DNA from: an uncultured Methylobacillus sp.
GTDB taxonomy: Bacteria; Pseudomonadota; Gammaproteobacteria; Burkholderiales; Methylophilaceae
Reading direction: 5' to 3'
Assembly: GCA_946478965.1 (NCBI GenBank)
Contig: CAMLDQ010000092.1
Location: 1 to 7,145, forward strand
DNA: 7,145 bases
Shown here one piece after another: positions 1 to 6,576 of the stretch (position 1 is the stretch's first letter; each line of letters opens with the position of its first letter). Made by a program: the position numbers and the translations under genes. The notes under the pieces are model-generated. The model did no database searches, was not told where the DNA came from, and saw only the letters and a program-made list of their open reading frames with translations.

Positions 1-2579
1 GGCTGGAAGAAAAGCTGAAAAGACTGACCATCCCGCAAACTATTGCGGTGACGCGAGCGTTCAGCTATTTCAAGCATCTGGTCAATATTGCCGAAGACCT
101 GAGCCACCACCACCGCAGCCGCGCACAGGACGATGCGGTCCAGGCCGGACAGCTGGCGCATTCGCTGGCACAGTTCGACGCGCTTGCGCCCGAAGATATC
201 CAATCCTTTTTCGCCAACGCGCTGATTTCCCCAGTGCTGACTGCCCACCCGACCGAGGTGCAGCGCAAAACGCTGCTCGACACGGAGCGGACCATTTCCG
301 AACTGCTGATGCGAGGTGCATCGCCGATGTCGCGGCAGCAAGAAGAGCGCAACAATCGCGCCCTGCTTGGCGCCATTACCACACTCTGGCAAACGCGCAT
401 GATGCGCTTTGCCAAGCTCGCCGTAATCGACGAAATCGACAATGCACTCTCCTTCTACCGGATGACTTTTCTGGATGCGATCCCGGAGATGCTGCAGGAT
501 CTGGAACTGGAGATCGGCCGGCGCCTGGGCGACACAGATTACCAGTTGCCGGACTTCTTCCGCATGGGTAGCTGGATCGGCGGAGACCGCGACGGCAACC
601 CCAACGTCAATGCCGAAACGCTGGAAGCCGCCGTCATCAGGCAAGCCACCACCGCTTTCACCTACTATCTGGAACAGCTCAACGAACTGCGCGGCGAGCT
701 TTCGCTCACCATGCAGCTGGTGAGCGTCTCCCCGGAATTGTTGATGCTGGCAGCGAAATCGCCCGACCAGTCGCCGCATCGCAAGGATGAGCCTTACCGC
801 CTGGCCCTGATCATGGTGCTCTCCAGGCTGAGACAAACTTGCCTGGAACTGACCGGACAAGACATCAAGGTACGCAGCGCCGAACCCGCCCCGGCTTACG
901 CAAACAGCGAAGAATTGCTGATCGATCTCCAGATTATCCGGAACTCCCTCATGAAGAATCAGGGGGAAGCGCTGGTCTACCCGCGCCTGGGCAAGCTCAT
1001 CAAGGCCGTGGAAACCTTTGGTTTCCATCTCGCCACCATCGACCTGCGCCAGAGCTCGGACGTGCACGAGGCGGTCATCGACGAATTGATGCTCAAGGCC
1101 GGGGCGGACTTCAGCTATGCCAAGCTCGACGAAACGGCAAAGGTCGGCGTACTGCTGGAAGAGCTGAAACAGCCGCGCCTGCTGTTCTCACCGTTCCAGG
1201 ACTACAGCGAACGCGTGCAATCGGAAATCGGCATCGTGCGCAAAACCCGGGAAGTCAGGCAGCGCTTCGGCGAACGCACGGTGTGCCAGTATGTAATTTC
1301 CCATACCGAGACCCTGTCCGACCTGCTCGAAGTCGCGCTGCTGCAAAAGGAAGCCGGCCTGCTGCGCGGCGCATGGGGCTCCAGCCAGATCGAGATGGAT
1401 CTCAATATCGTGCCTTTGTTCGAGACCATCGAGGACCTGCGCAATGCGCCCGGCATCATGAGCCAATGGCTCAGCCTGCTCGGCATCCGTCACCTGCTCG
1501 CACATCTTGGCAACGAGCAGGAAATCATGCTGGGCTACTCGGACAGCAACAAGGATGGCGGCTTCCTGACCTCGAACTGGGAACTGTACAAGGCGGAAGT
1601 CTCACTGGCCGAACTGTTCAGCCAGGCCAATGTGACCCTGCGCCTGTTCCATGGCCGCGGTGGTACCGTAGGGCGGGGCGGCGGCCCGACCTACCAGGCC
1701 ATGATGGCCCAGCCGCAGGGCACGGTAAATGGGCAGATCCGGCTCACCGAACAGGGCGAAATCATCGCCAACAAGTTCACCGATCCGGTCGTTGGCCGCC
1801 AGCACCTGGAAACCCTGATCGCCGCCACCATCGACGCTACATTGTTTCCGGAAGAAAACCTGTCGGTCGGGCAAAGACAGACTTACGAAACCACCATGGA
1901 AGCCTTGTCGAGGGATGCCATGGCCGCCTACCGCAACCTGGTTTACGAAACTCCGGGGTTCACCGATTACTTCTTCAGCGCCACGCCCATACTGGAAATT
2001 GCAGAACTCAATCTCGGCAGCCGTCCCTCCGCACGCAAATCGACACGCCGCATCGAGGATCTACGCGCCATTCCATGGGGCTTCTCCTGGGGACAGTGCC
2101 GTGTGCTTCTGCCTGGGTGGTATGGGTTCGGCAGTGCCGTCGCCAGTTATCTGACCGGCGGCGACAAAACGGAAAAAATCCGTCACCTACGCACCATGCA
2201 GGCGGAATGGCCGCTGTTCCGCACGCTGATTTCGAACATGGATATGGTATTGGCCAAGACCGACATGGGCGTCGCCTCTCGCTACTCGCAACTGGTGGAG
2301 GATGTTGAACTGCGCGATAAGGTATTCGAGCGCATCTGCGCGGAATACGAACTGACCATGGAAGCGCTCAACCTGATCCTGGAAAGCGAGGAGCGGCTGG
2401 CCCAAAACACGATGCTGGCCAATTCGATCCGTAACCGCCTGCCCTACCTGGACTCGCTCAACCATTTGCAGGTCGAGCTGCTCAGGCGCTACCGCGCCGG
2501 GGAGGAAGATGCCCGCGTCAAGCGCGGTATCCAGATTTCGATCAACGGCGTCGCCGCCGGGCTGCGCAATACCGGCTGA
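1..2579 (+). CDS. ppc: Phosphoenolpyruvate carboxylase, 5'-truncated by window edge
   Basis: This cytoplasmic enzyme carboxylates phosphoenolpyruvate with bicarbonate to oxaloacetate, refilling the TCA cycle. The frame is open from base 3 (LEEKLKRLTIPQ...) with no stop upstream, so the true start lies outside; the GTG at 48 is internal. Compared from memory with the 883-residue E. coli enzyme, about 55 or more N-terminal residues are missing. Family motifs appear in order: LTAHPTE with the catalytic histidine codon at 246-248; GGDRDGNPN near 577-603; DLRQSS near 1041-1058; GYSDSNKDGG at 1533-1562; the glycine-rich loop FHGRGGTVGRGG at 1647-1682; LGSRPS near 2013-2030; LAKTD, whose lysine corresponds to the aspartate-inhibitor site in the E. 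coli enzyme; and the C-terminal RNTG before TGA at 2577. No frameshift or lost catalytic motif is visible. The next gene on this strand is 320 bases away and appears to have its own promoter, so ppc is not obviously in an operon with it. Confidence 0.98.
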   Translation, partial: LEEKLKRLTIPQTIAVTRAFSYFKHLVNIAEDLSHHHRSRAQDDAVQAGQLAHSLAQFDALAPEDIQSFFANALISPVLTAHPTEVQRKTLLDTERTISELLMRGASPMSRQQEERNNRALLGAITTLWQTRMMRFAKLAVIDEIDNALSFYRMTFLDAIPEMLQDLELEIGRRLGDTDYQLPDFFRMGSWIGGDRDGNPNVNAETLEAAVIRQATTAFTYYLEQLNELRGELSLTMQLVSVSPELLMLAAKSPDQSPHRKDEPYRLALIMVLSRLRQTCLELTGQDIKVRSAEPAPAYANSEELLIDLQIIRNSLMKNQGEALVYPRLGKLIKAVETFGFHLATIDLRQSSDVHEAVIDELMLKAGADFSYAKLDETAKVGVLLEELKQPRLLFSPFQDYSERVQSEIGIVRKTREVRQRFGERTVCQYVISHTETLSDLLEVALLQKEAGLLRGAWGSSQIEMDLNIVPLFETIEDLRNAPGIMSQWLSLLGIRHLLAHLGNEQEIMLGYSDSNKDGGFLTSNWELYKAEVSLAELFSQANVTLRLFHGRGGTVGRGGGPTYQAMMAQPQGTVNGQIRLTEQGEIIANKFTDPVVGRQHLETLIAATIDATLFPEENLSVGQRQTYETTMEALSRDAMAAYRNLVYETPGFTDYFFSATPILEIAELNLGSRPSARKSTRRIEDLRAIPWGFSWGQCRVLLPGWYGFGSAVASYLTGGDKTEKIRHLRTMQAEWPLFRTLISNMDMVLAKTDMGVASRYSQLVEDVELRDKVFERICAEYELTMEALNLILESEERLAQNTMLANSIRNRLPYLDSLNHLQVELLRRYRAGEEDARVKRGIQISINGVAAGLRNTG

Positions 2580-2582
2580 TCA

Positions 2583-2644
2583 GCACCAGTCAGGATCGGG
2601 GATTTCGGAAAAAACCCGGCGCAAGCCTTCGGACCAGTTGGTGC
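2583..2644 (+). repeat. Imperfect inverted repeat just after ppc, possible weak terminator
   Basis: GCACCA at 2583-2588 is complementary to TGGTGC at 2639-2644. Inside it, CGGG at 2597-2600 can pair with CCCG at 2615-2618, and GGC-GCAA-GCC at 2618-2627 can form a tiny hairpin with a GNRA-type loop. A T-rich stretch (TTGTTTT) follows at 2648-2654. Its position three bases after the ppc stop fits an end-of-transcript structure, but the outer arms are 50 bases apart and the T tract is interrupted. The right arm could instead be an extra half-site of the NtrC type (GGTGC). The assignment is weak. Confidence 0.2.
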
Positions 2645-2720
2645 GCATTGTTTTGGCTCCATGATGGTGGAGACAACGCAAGGAATATGCCAGAGGTTTT
2701 AGGGGGTTATCCGCACCTTT

Positions 2721-2737
2721 CGCACAAGAATGGTGCG
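2721..2737 (+). promoter_or_regulatory. NtrC-like enhancer site 1
   Basis: The 17-mer CGCACAAGAATGGTGCG is a dyad with CGCAC and GTGCG arms separated by 7 bases. It matches the known NtrC consensus TGCACCA-WWW-TGGTGCA at 13 of 17 positions, including both GCAC and GTGC cores at the correct spacing. Its centre (2729) is about 144 bases upstream of the start predicted from the sigma-54-type promoter at 2847-2862, a normal distance for an enhancer. An additional CGCACC half-site lies at 2712-2717. The regulator's identity is inferred from the motif; another enhancer-binding protein with a similar site is possible. Confidence 0.5.
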
Positions 2738-2753
2738 TATCTGAATGGGTTCA

Positions 2754-2770
2754 CGCACGATGCTGGGGCG
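2754..2770 (+). promoter_or_regulatory. NtrC-like enhancer site 2 (weaker)
   Basis: CGCACGATGCTGGGGCG has a perfect CGCAC left arm and a GGGCG right arm (one mismatch to GTGCG) with the same 7-base spacing as site 1. It matches about 11 of 17 consensus positions. Its centre (2762) is 33 bp from that of site 1, close to three helical turns, and about 111 bases upstream of the predicted start. A strong-weak or tandem pair on one helix face is how NtrC dimers cooperate at known enhancers. Alone this site would not be convincing; the spacing is what supports it. Confidence 0.35.
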
Positions 2771-2846
2771 ATCACAAAGACTAAACGCCCGCTTCATCAA
2801 ACTGACACATTCCAGGAACAAGCTATGGCACTGCATCAAGCATCAG

Positions 2847-2862
2847 CGGCACATTTATTGCT
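2847..2862 (+). promoter_or_regulatory. Sigma-54 (RpoN) -24/-12 promoter
   Basis: The sequence CGGCACATTTATTGCT matches the sigma-54 consensus TGGCACG-N4-TTGCW except for the first T and the G at position 7. The GG at 2848-2849 and the GC at 2860-2861 are separated by exactly 10 bases, the spacing sigma-54 requires. The -12 element TTGCT is a full match. The predicted transcription start is near 2873, giving a leader of about 27 bases that contains the ribosome binding site of the 65-residue gene. The -12 element overlaps a small inverted repeat (GCTGC-ATTA-GCAGC, 2860-2873), which would mostly lie upstream of the RNA start. Confidence 0.6.
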
Positions 2863-2887
2863 GCATTAGCAGCGTCGCATCAACAAC

Positions 2888-2893
2888 AAGGAG
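2888..2893 (+). promoter_or_regulatory. Strong Shine-Dalgarno of the 65-residue gene
   Basis: AAGGAG lies six bases upstream of the ATG at 2900, a near-ideal match and spacing. It is the main argument that this short frame is really translated, and it fixes the start codon. Confidence 0.85.
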
Positions 2894-2899
2894 AGCATC

Positions 2900-3097
2900 A
2901 TGCGTAGCGACATCGTGAAATCTCTGGCTACATTCCTGGAAGCGCTTCCGTATCAGGTCGAAACCTGGGACAAGCGTGTAATCGATACCTTGTCTGCCCA
3001 GCCGGAGAAGCTCGACGATTTCAGAAACGGATCCCCCACCGCGAAATGGCGGATCTACTCGTCCATCAAATATCGCGTACGCGGCCTGGCTGCCTAG
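2900..3097 (+). CDS. Small protein of unknown function (65 aa), probable sigma-54-dependent gene
   Basis: I do not recognise this protein. It runs from ATG at 2900 to TAG at 3095-3097. It has no cysteine, no signal peptide and no membrane segment, so it is probably cytoplasmic. The first half (IVKSLATFLEALPYQVETW) looks like an amphipathic helix. The C-terminal quarter is basic and aromatic (AKWRIYSSIKYRVRG), with K49, R51, K57, R59 and R61. Overall there are 11 K/R against 8 D/E. The basic tail could contact nucleic acid or a partner protein, but that is speculation. Evidence that it is a gene: a strong AAGGAG site, a leader of about 27 bases, and a good sigma-54 promoter with NtrC-like sites upstream. 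It stands alone, 320 bases after ppc and 30 bases from the end of the convergent cyclic-di-GMP gene. If the promoter reading is right, it is induced by nitrogen limitation or a related signal. Confidence 0.8.
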   Translation: MRSDIVKSLATFLEALPYQVETWDKRVIDTLSAQPEKLDDFRNGSPTAKWRIYSSIKYRVRGLAA

Positions 3098-3127
3098 CCC
3101 GAAACAACCTGCTGAGCGGCTCGGCCC

Positions 3128-6100
3128 TTATCCGGTCAAGGCGCGGCTCCTATCCAGCAGCACCTGGAAATCCTCGCGCGGCATCGGTTTGCCGAACAGG
3201 TAGCCTTGTCCGGTGTAACAGCCATGCCTGCGCAGGTAGTCCGCCTGCTCCGGCGACTCCACGCCTTCTGCCACCAGGTCCAGCTGCAAGGCCTGGGCAA
3301 TGGAAATCATCGCCTTTACCAGTTCGGCCTTGTCCTGATTCTCGGGAATGTCGCGAACGAAGGAACGGTCGATCTTGATCTGGCTTACCGGGAAGCGACT
3401 CAGGTAGCTGAGTGCCGAATAGCCCGTACCGAAATCGTCGATGGAAATCTCCAGCCCCATACTGTCGAATGTCTGCAACAGCGCCAGGATATCGGCACTG
3501 TCTTCCAGGATCAGGCTTTCGGTAATTTCCAGCTTGATCCAGCGCGGATCGCAATGCGTTTCCGACAGGATACGCCGCACCGATCCGAGCAAATCGTTCT
3601 GGATGAATTGCCGCGTGGAAAGATTCACGGCCACCTTGAACGGCGTGGGGCGCGTAGCATTCCAGGAAGCGGCGGACCGGCAGGCCTCGGCCAGCACCCA
3701 TTCGCCCAGGCCGACGACGAGGCCGGTCTCCTCCGCCACCGGGATGAACTTCTCCGGCAGCACCATGGAGCCATCCTCGCGCTGCCAGCGCAGCAATGCC
3801 TCGGCGCCAATCAACGAGCCGGATCCAAGATCGACCTGCGGTTGGTAGTACAGCCGCAGTTCCGCATTCCTGATGGCATGGCGCATCGCCACCTCGAGCG
3901 CCATGCGTTCCGTTGAGCGAACAGTCAGCTCCCTGGCGTAGAACTGGAAATTGTTCCGCCCCTTCTTCTTGGCATGGTACATCGCCGAATCGGCAAACTT
4001 GAACAGCGCATCGACTTCCTCACTGTCCGATGGATAAAGCGCGATCCCGATACTGGCGGAAATGAAGAGTTCTTTGCCGGAAAGATTGAACGGCTGCTGG
4101 AAGGCTTCGATGATCTTGTGGGCAATCCCCGCCAAATCCTCGGCCTCCCGCACCTGGGTCAGCAAGATGGCGAATTCATCGCCGCCCAGACGGGCGACGG
4201 TATCGTAAATGCGCACACAGCCGAGCAACCGGGAAGCCGCTTCCTGCAGCAGCGTGTCGCCCACGCTATGCCCGAGCGTATCGTTGACCTCCTTGAAGCG
4301 GTCAAGATCGAGCAGCATCAGGCCAAATTGGGAATTGTGCCAGGAGGCATCCGAAATGGCCTGGTGGACACGATCCATGAGCAGCGAGCGGTTGGGCAGA
4401 TCGGTTAGCGAATCGTAGAACGCCAGATGATGGATGCTCTGCCGATACTCGTCGATTTCGGTAATGTCGCGACCGATAGCCAAAATACTGACGATTTTGC
4501 CATCGACGTTGAATTCCGGTGCCAGGCGAACATAGCTGACCACGTGTTTGCCTTCGCTCGTCACCCAGGACAATTCGAAATCTTCCGAGCGGCTGCCATG
4601 CACGATTTTGCGCAAGCGCTCTTCATACACGCTGGAAGACTCGCGCCCGGAAAAATCCCACACGGACTTTCCCAGGACTTGTTCTGCCGATGCCCCCAGA
4701 TCCTTCAGCATGCGCGGATTGGCATAGATGCAGTGAAAGTCCAGGTCGTAACGCGCGATACTGTCCGGCGAGTTTTCCACCAGCGAGCGGATTTCCTGCG
4801 CCTGCAGATGCAGCGCGCGCTCCGCGCTCTTGGCTTCCGATATGTCGCGCGTAGTGGAAAGCACGCTAATGACATTACCTTCACGATCATATTCCGGAAC
4901 CGCGCGCATCGAATGACAAAAATATGCGCCATTGGCCCGCTCGCCCTCGAACTCGATCTCGACCGGCTGGCGCGTTTCGATCACCTGCCTGATCCGGCGT
5001 TCAAACTCCTCGCCCGTAACGCTGCGTTGCGCCTGCGCTTCGGTAGGCCGCTTGCCGAGCATTTCGGCTGGCGATATGCCGTACATCCTGGTAAAGCCGT
5101 CGCTGACATAAATGCGCCGGCAATCGAGGTCGAACCGGATAAAGAGGTCGGGCGAGTCTTCCACCAGCGTGCGGTATTTATGCTCGCTCTCCCACAGCAT
5201 TTCCTCCGCCTTCTTGCGCTCTATCGCAATGGCCGCAAGATGGGTTGCCTCGCGCAGCAGTTCCAAATCGGCCTCGGTGGGCTTGGTTGGCTGCCGGTGG
5301 TAGATCCCGAAGGTTCCCAGCACCTTGCCGGCAGAATCCGTGATCGGTTCCGACCAGCAGGCCAGCAGGCCTGCCTGCAGTGCCAGTCCCTTGTATGGCT
5401 GCCAATAGGGATGCGTGCGCACATCCTCCACGATGACGGTTTCGTTGCGCCAGGCAGCGGTTCCGCAGGAACCCACGCCATCGCCGATTTCAATCCCGTT
5501 TATTGCGGCCAGATACTCGGCCGACAAATGCGGTGCGTTGGCGGACAGCAGATGCTTGCCATCGGTATCCACGAGCATGATGCTGGCCAGAAAATCGGGA
5601 CGCGCTTTTTCCAGATAGGCCACAACCAGATCAAGCACTTCCGCCAGGGTTTCGCCATGCGCCAGCCGCTCGAATATCCTGAGGCGAATCTCCTCCAGCC
5701 GCTCATGCTGCATCATTGCGCTGATATCGCGGCCAATGGTCAGGACACCGCTGACCTGACCTGCCGCATCGCTCTCAACGACCATATGGATCAGATTACT
5801 GACCAGAAGGCCATCGGGGCCGGGAAACTCCAGCAGCACATTGTCTGCCACACCGGTTTCCATCACATGCCGCAGCTTGTCCTGATACTCCTGTGCAGTC
5901 ACATTGCTTGGGCGCCAAAGCTCATCGGGCCGTTTGCCCTGTGCCTGCTCGACTGGAACGCCGGTTTCACGCACATAAGCCGGGTTGACGAAAACTCGGC
6001 GGAACTCCCTGTCGTAGCGCACGACAACATCCGGCAAGTGCTCCGCAAGCGTCCTGAATTGCTGTTCGCTCGCGCTCAGCGCAGCCGTACGCTCCGCCAC

Positions 6101-6562
6101 CAGGCGCTCAAGCCCTTCACGAAAGCGTTGCAACTGCGCGTTCTGCGCTTCCAGCTGTTTTTGCATGGAGCGCAAGCGCAAGTGCGTTTCAACCCGGGCC
6201 ACTACTTCGTCGATGCCCAGCGGCTTGGTCACGTAATCCACGCCCCCGGCTTTGAATCCGCTGAGCTTGTCGTCCGTGTCCGACAGGGATGTCATGAAAA
6301 TTACCGGGATATCGCGCGTATCTTCACTTGCCTTCAGGCGACGGCAGACATCGAAGCCGTCCATGCCGGGCATCATCACATCAAGCAGGATAAGGTCAGG
6401 GTGCGCAAAACGGGCGCGTTTCAGGCCCTCCTCGCCATCCTGGGCTACCAGAACCCGGAAGCCGTGCTGCTCCAGGCTATCCACGATCACCGCCGCGTTG
6501 GCCGGCGTATCGTCGACGATCAGGATGCTGGGCTGTGTGGCCGATGTTACGCGTTCATTCAT
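3128..6562 (-). CDS. Response regulator with PAS/GAF sensors and GGDEF-EAL domains (cyclic-di-GMP turnover)
   Basis: This is a soluble multidomain protein that should make and/or degrade cyclic-di-GMP in response to phosphorylation and small-molecule sensing. Counting from ATG at 6562 (1144 aa): REC 12-127, with acidic pair D17-D18, phospho-acceptor D61 (LILLDVMMPGMDG), T91 and K113; a probable coiled-coil linker 128-169; PAS 165-281; GAF 297-449; PAS 461-577; PAS 589-703; GGDEF 711-877; EAL 886-1137. The GGDEF motif is intact (793-797), and the inhibitory I-site RxxD is present as RIYD (784-787), five residues upstream. The EAL domain keeps E921 of EALLRW, N980, E1012 (LEITES), D1042-D1043 (DDFGTGYS), K1063, E1099/E1102 (AEGVE) and Q1119 (GQGY), so both activities look possible. 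No transmembrane segment is seen. I chose ATG 6562 over an upstream TTG at 6595 because AGGGGA (6571-6576) sits 8 bases before it, the TTG has no such site, and the ATG overlaps the upstream stop. The physiological output is not readable from sequence. Confidence 0.95.
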   Translation of the reverse strand: MNERVTSATQPSILIVDDTPANAAVIVDSLEQHGFRVLVAQDGEEGLKRARFAHPDLILLDVMMPGMDGFDVCRRLKASEDTRDIPVIFMTSLSDTDDKLSGFKAGGVDYVTKPLGIDEVVARVETHLRLRSMQKQLEAQNAQLQRFREGLERLVAERTAALSASEQQFRTLAEHLPDVVVRYDREFRRVFVNPAYVRETGVPVEQAQGKRPDELWRPSNVTAQEYQDKLRHVMETGVADNVLLEFPGPDGLLVSNLIHMVVESDAAGQVSGVLTIGRDISAMMQHERLEEIRLRIFERLAHGETLAEVLDLVVAYLEKARPDFLASIMLVDTDGKHLLSANAPHLSAEYLAAINGIEIGDGVGSCGTAAWRNETVIVEDVRTHPYWQPYKGLALQAGLLACWSEPITDSAGKVLGTFGIYHRQPTKPTEADLELLREATHLAAIAIERKKAEEMLWESEHKYRTLVEDSPDLFIRFDLDCRRIYVSDGFTRMYGISPAEMLGKRPTEAQAQRSVTGEEFERRIRQVIETRQPVEIEFEGERANGAYFCHSMRAVPEYDREGNVISVLSTTRDISEAKSAERALHLQAQEIRSLVENSPDSIARYDLDFHCIYANPRMLKDLGASAEQVLGKSVWDFSGRESSSVYEERLRKIVHGSRSEDFELSWVTSEGKHVVSYVRLAPEFNVDGKIVSILAIGRDITEIDEYRQSIHHLAFYDSLTDLPNRSLLMDRVHQAISDASWHNSQFGLMLLDLDRFKEVNDTLGHSVGDTLLQEAASRLLGCVRIYDTVARLGGDEFAILLTQVREAEDLAGIAHKIIEAFQQPFNLSGKELFISASIGIALYPSDSEEVDALFKFADSAMYHAKKKGRNNFQFYARELTVRSTERMALEVAMRHAIRNAELRLYYQPQVDLGSGSLIGAEALLRWQREDGSMVLPEKFIPVAEETGLVVGLGEWVLAEACRSAASWNATRPTPFKVAVNLSTRQFIQNDLLGSVRRILSETHCDPRWIKLEITESLILEDSADILALLQTFDSMGLEISIDDFGTGYSALSYLSRFPVSQIKIDRSFVRDIPENQDKAELVKAMISIAQALQLDLVAEGVESPEQADYLRRHGCYTGQGYLFGKPMPREDFQVLLDRSRALTG

Positions 6563-6576
6563 CCACTCTATCCCCT
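6555..6576 (-). promoter_or_regulatory. Translational coupling site between the two signalling genes
   Basis: On the minus strand the stop of the upstream gene and the start of the cyclic-di-GMP gene overlap in ATGAATGA (6555-6562). A Shine-Dalgarno AGGGGA at 6571-6576 lies inside the upstream coding region, eight bases before the ATG. This arrangement suggests that ribosomes finishing the kinase restart on the next gene, linking the amounts of the two proteins. Confidence 0.75.

Noticed and set aside
839..2308. A 489-residue open frame on the + strand inside ppc.
   Set aside because: It is out of frame with ppc, which carries all the PEPC motifs. Its composition is rich in R, P, G and H, as in a frame-shifted shadow.
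2609..2632. A6 tract next to a GC-rich stem, read on the minus strand as a terminator for the signalling operon.
   Set aside because: The stem is only three base pairs plus a bulged two, and it lies about 500 bases past the gene, beyond the convergent small gene.
2791..2806. An IHF site (ATCAA core) between the enhancer and the promoter, which would help DNA looping.
   Set aside because: Only the ATCAA half matches; the TTR half is absent at the required spacing.
2802..2829. A possible sigma-70 promoter: CTGACA, 16 bases, TATGGC.
   Set aside because: The -10 matches only three of six positions and the spacing is short. The sigma-54 element downstream is a much better match and better placed.
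2826..2843. TGGCAC at 2826 as an alternative sigma-54 -24 element.
   Set aside because: The next GC is 11 rather than 10 bases from the GG, and there is no TTGC, so the -12 element is missing.
2648..2869. A 73-residue frame in the intergenic region.
   Set aside because: It starts with TTG and no ribosome binding site, its product has no recognisable feature, and it overlaps the enhancer sites and the sigma-54 promoter.
2860..2873. Perfect GCTGC-ATTA-GCAGC hairpin as an attenuator or terminator.
   Set aside because: It overlaps the -12 element and ends at the predicted transcription start, so it would hardly be present in the RNA, and no T run follows.
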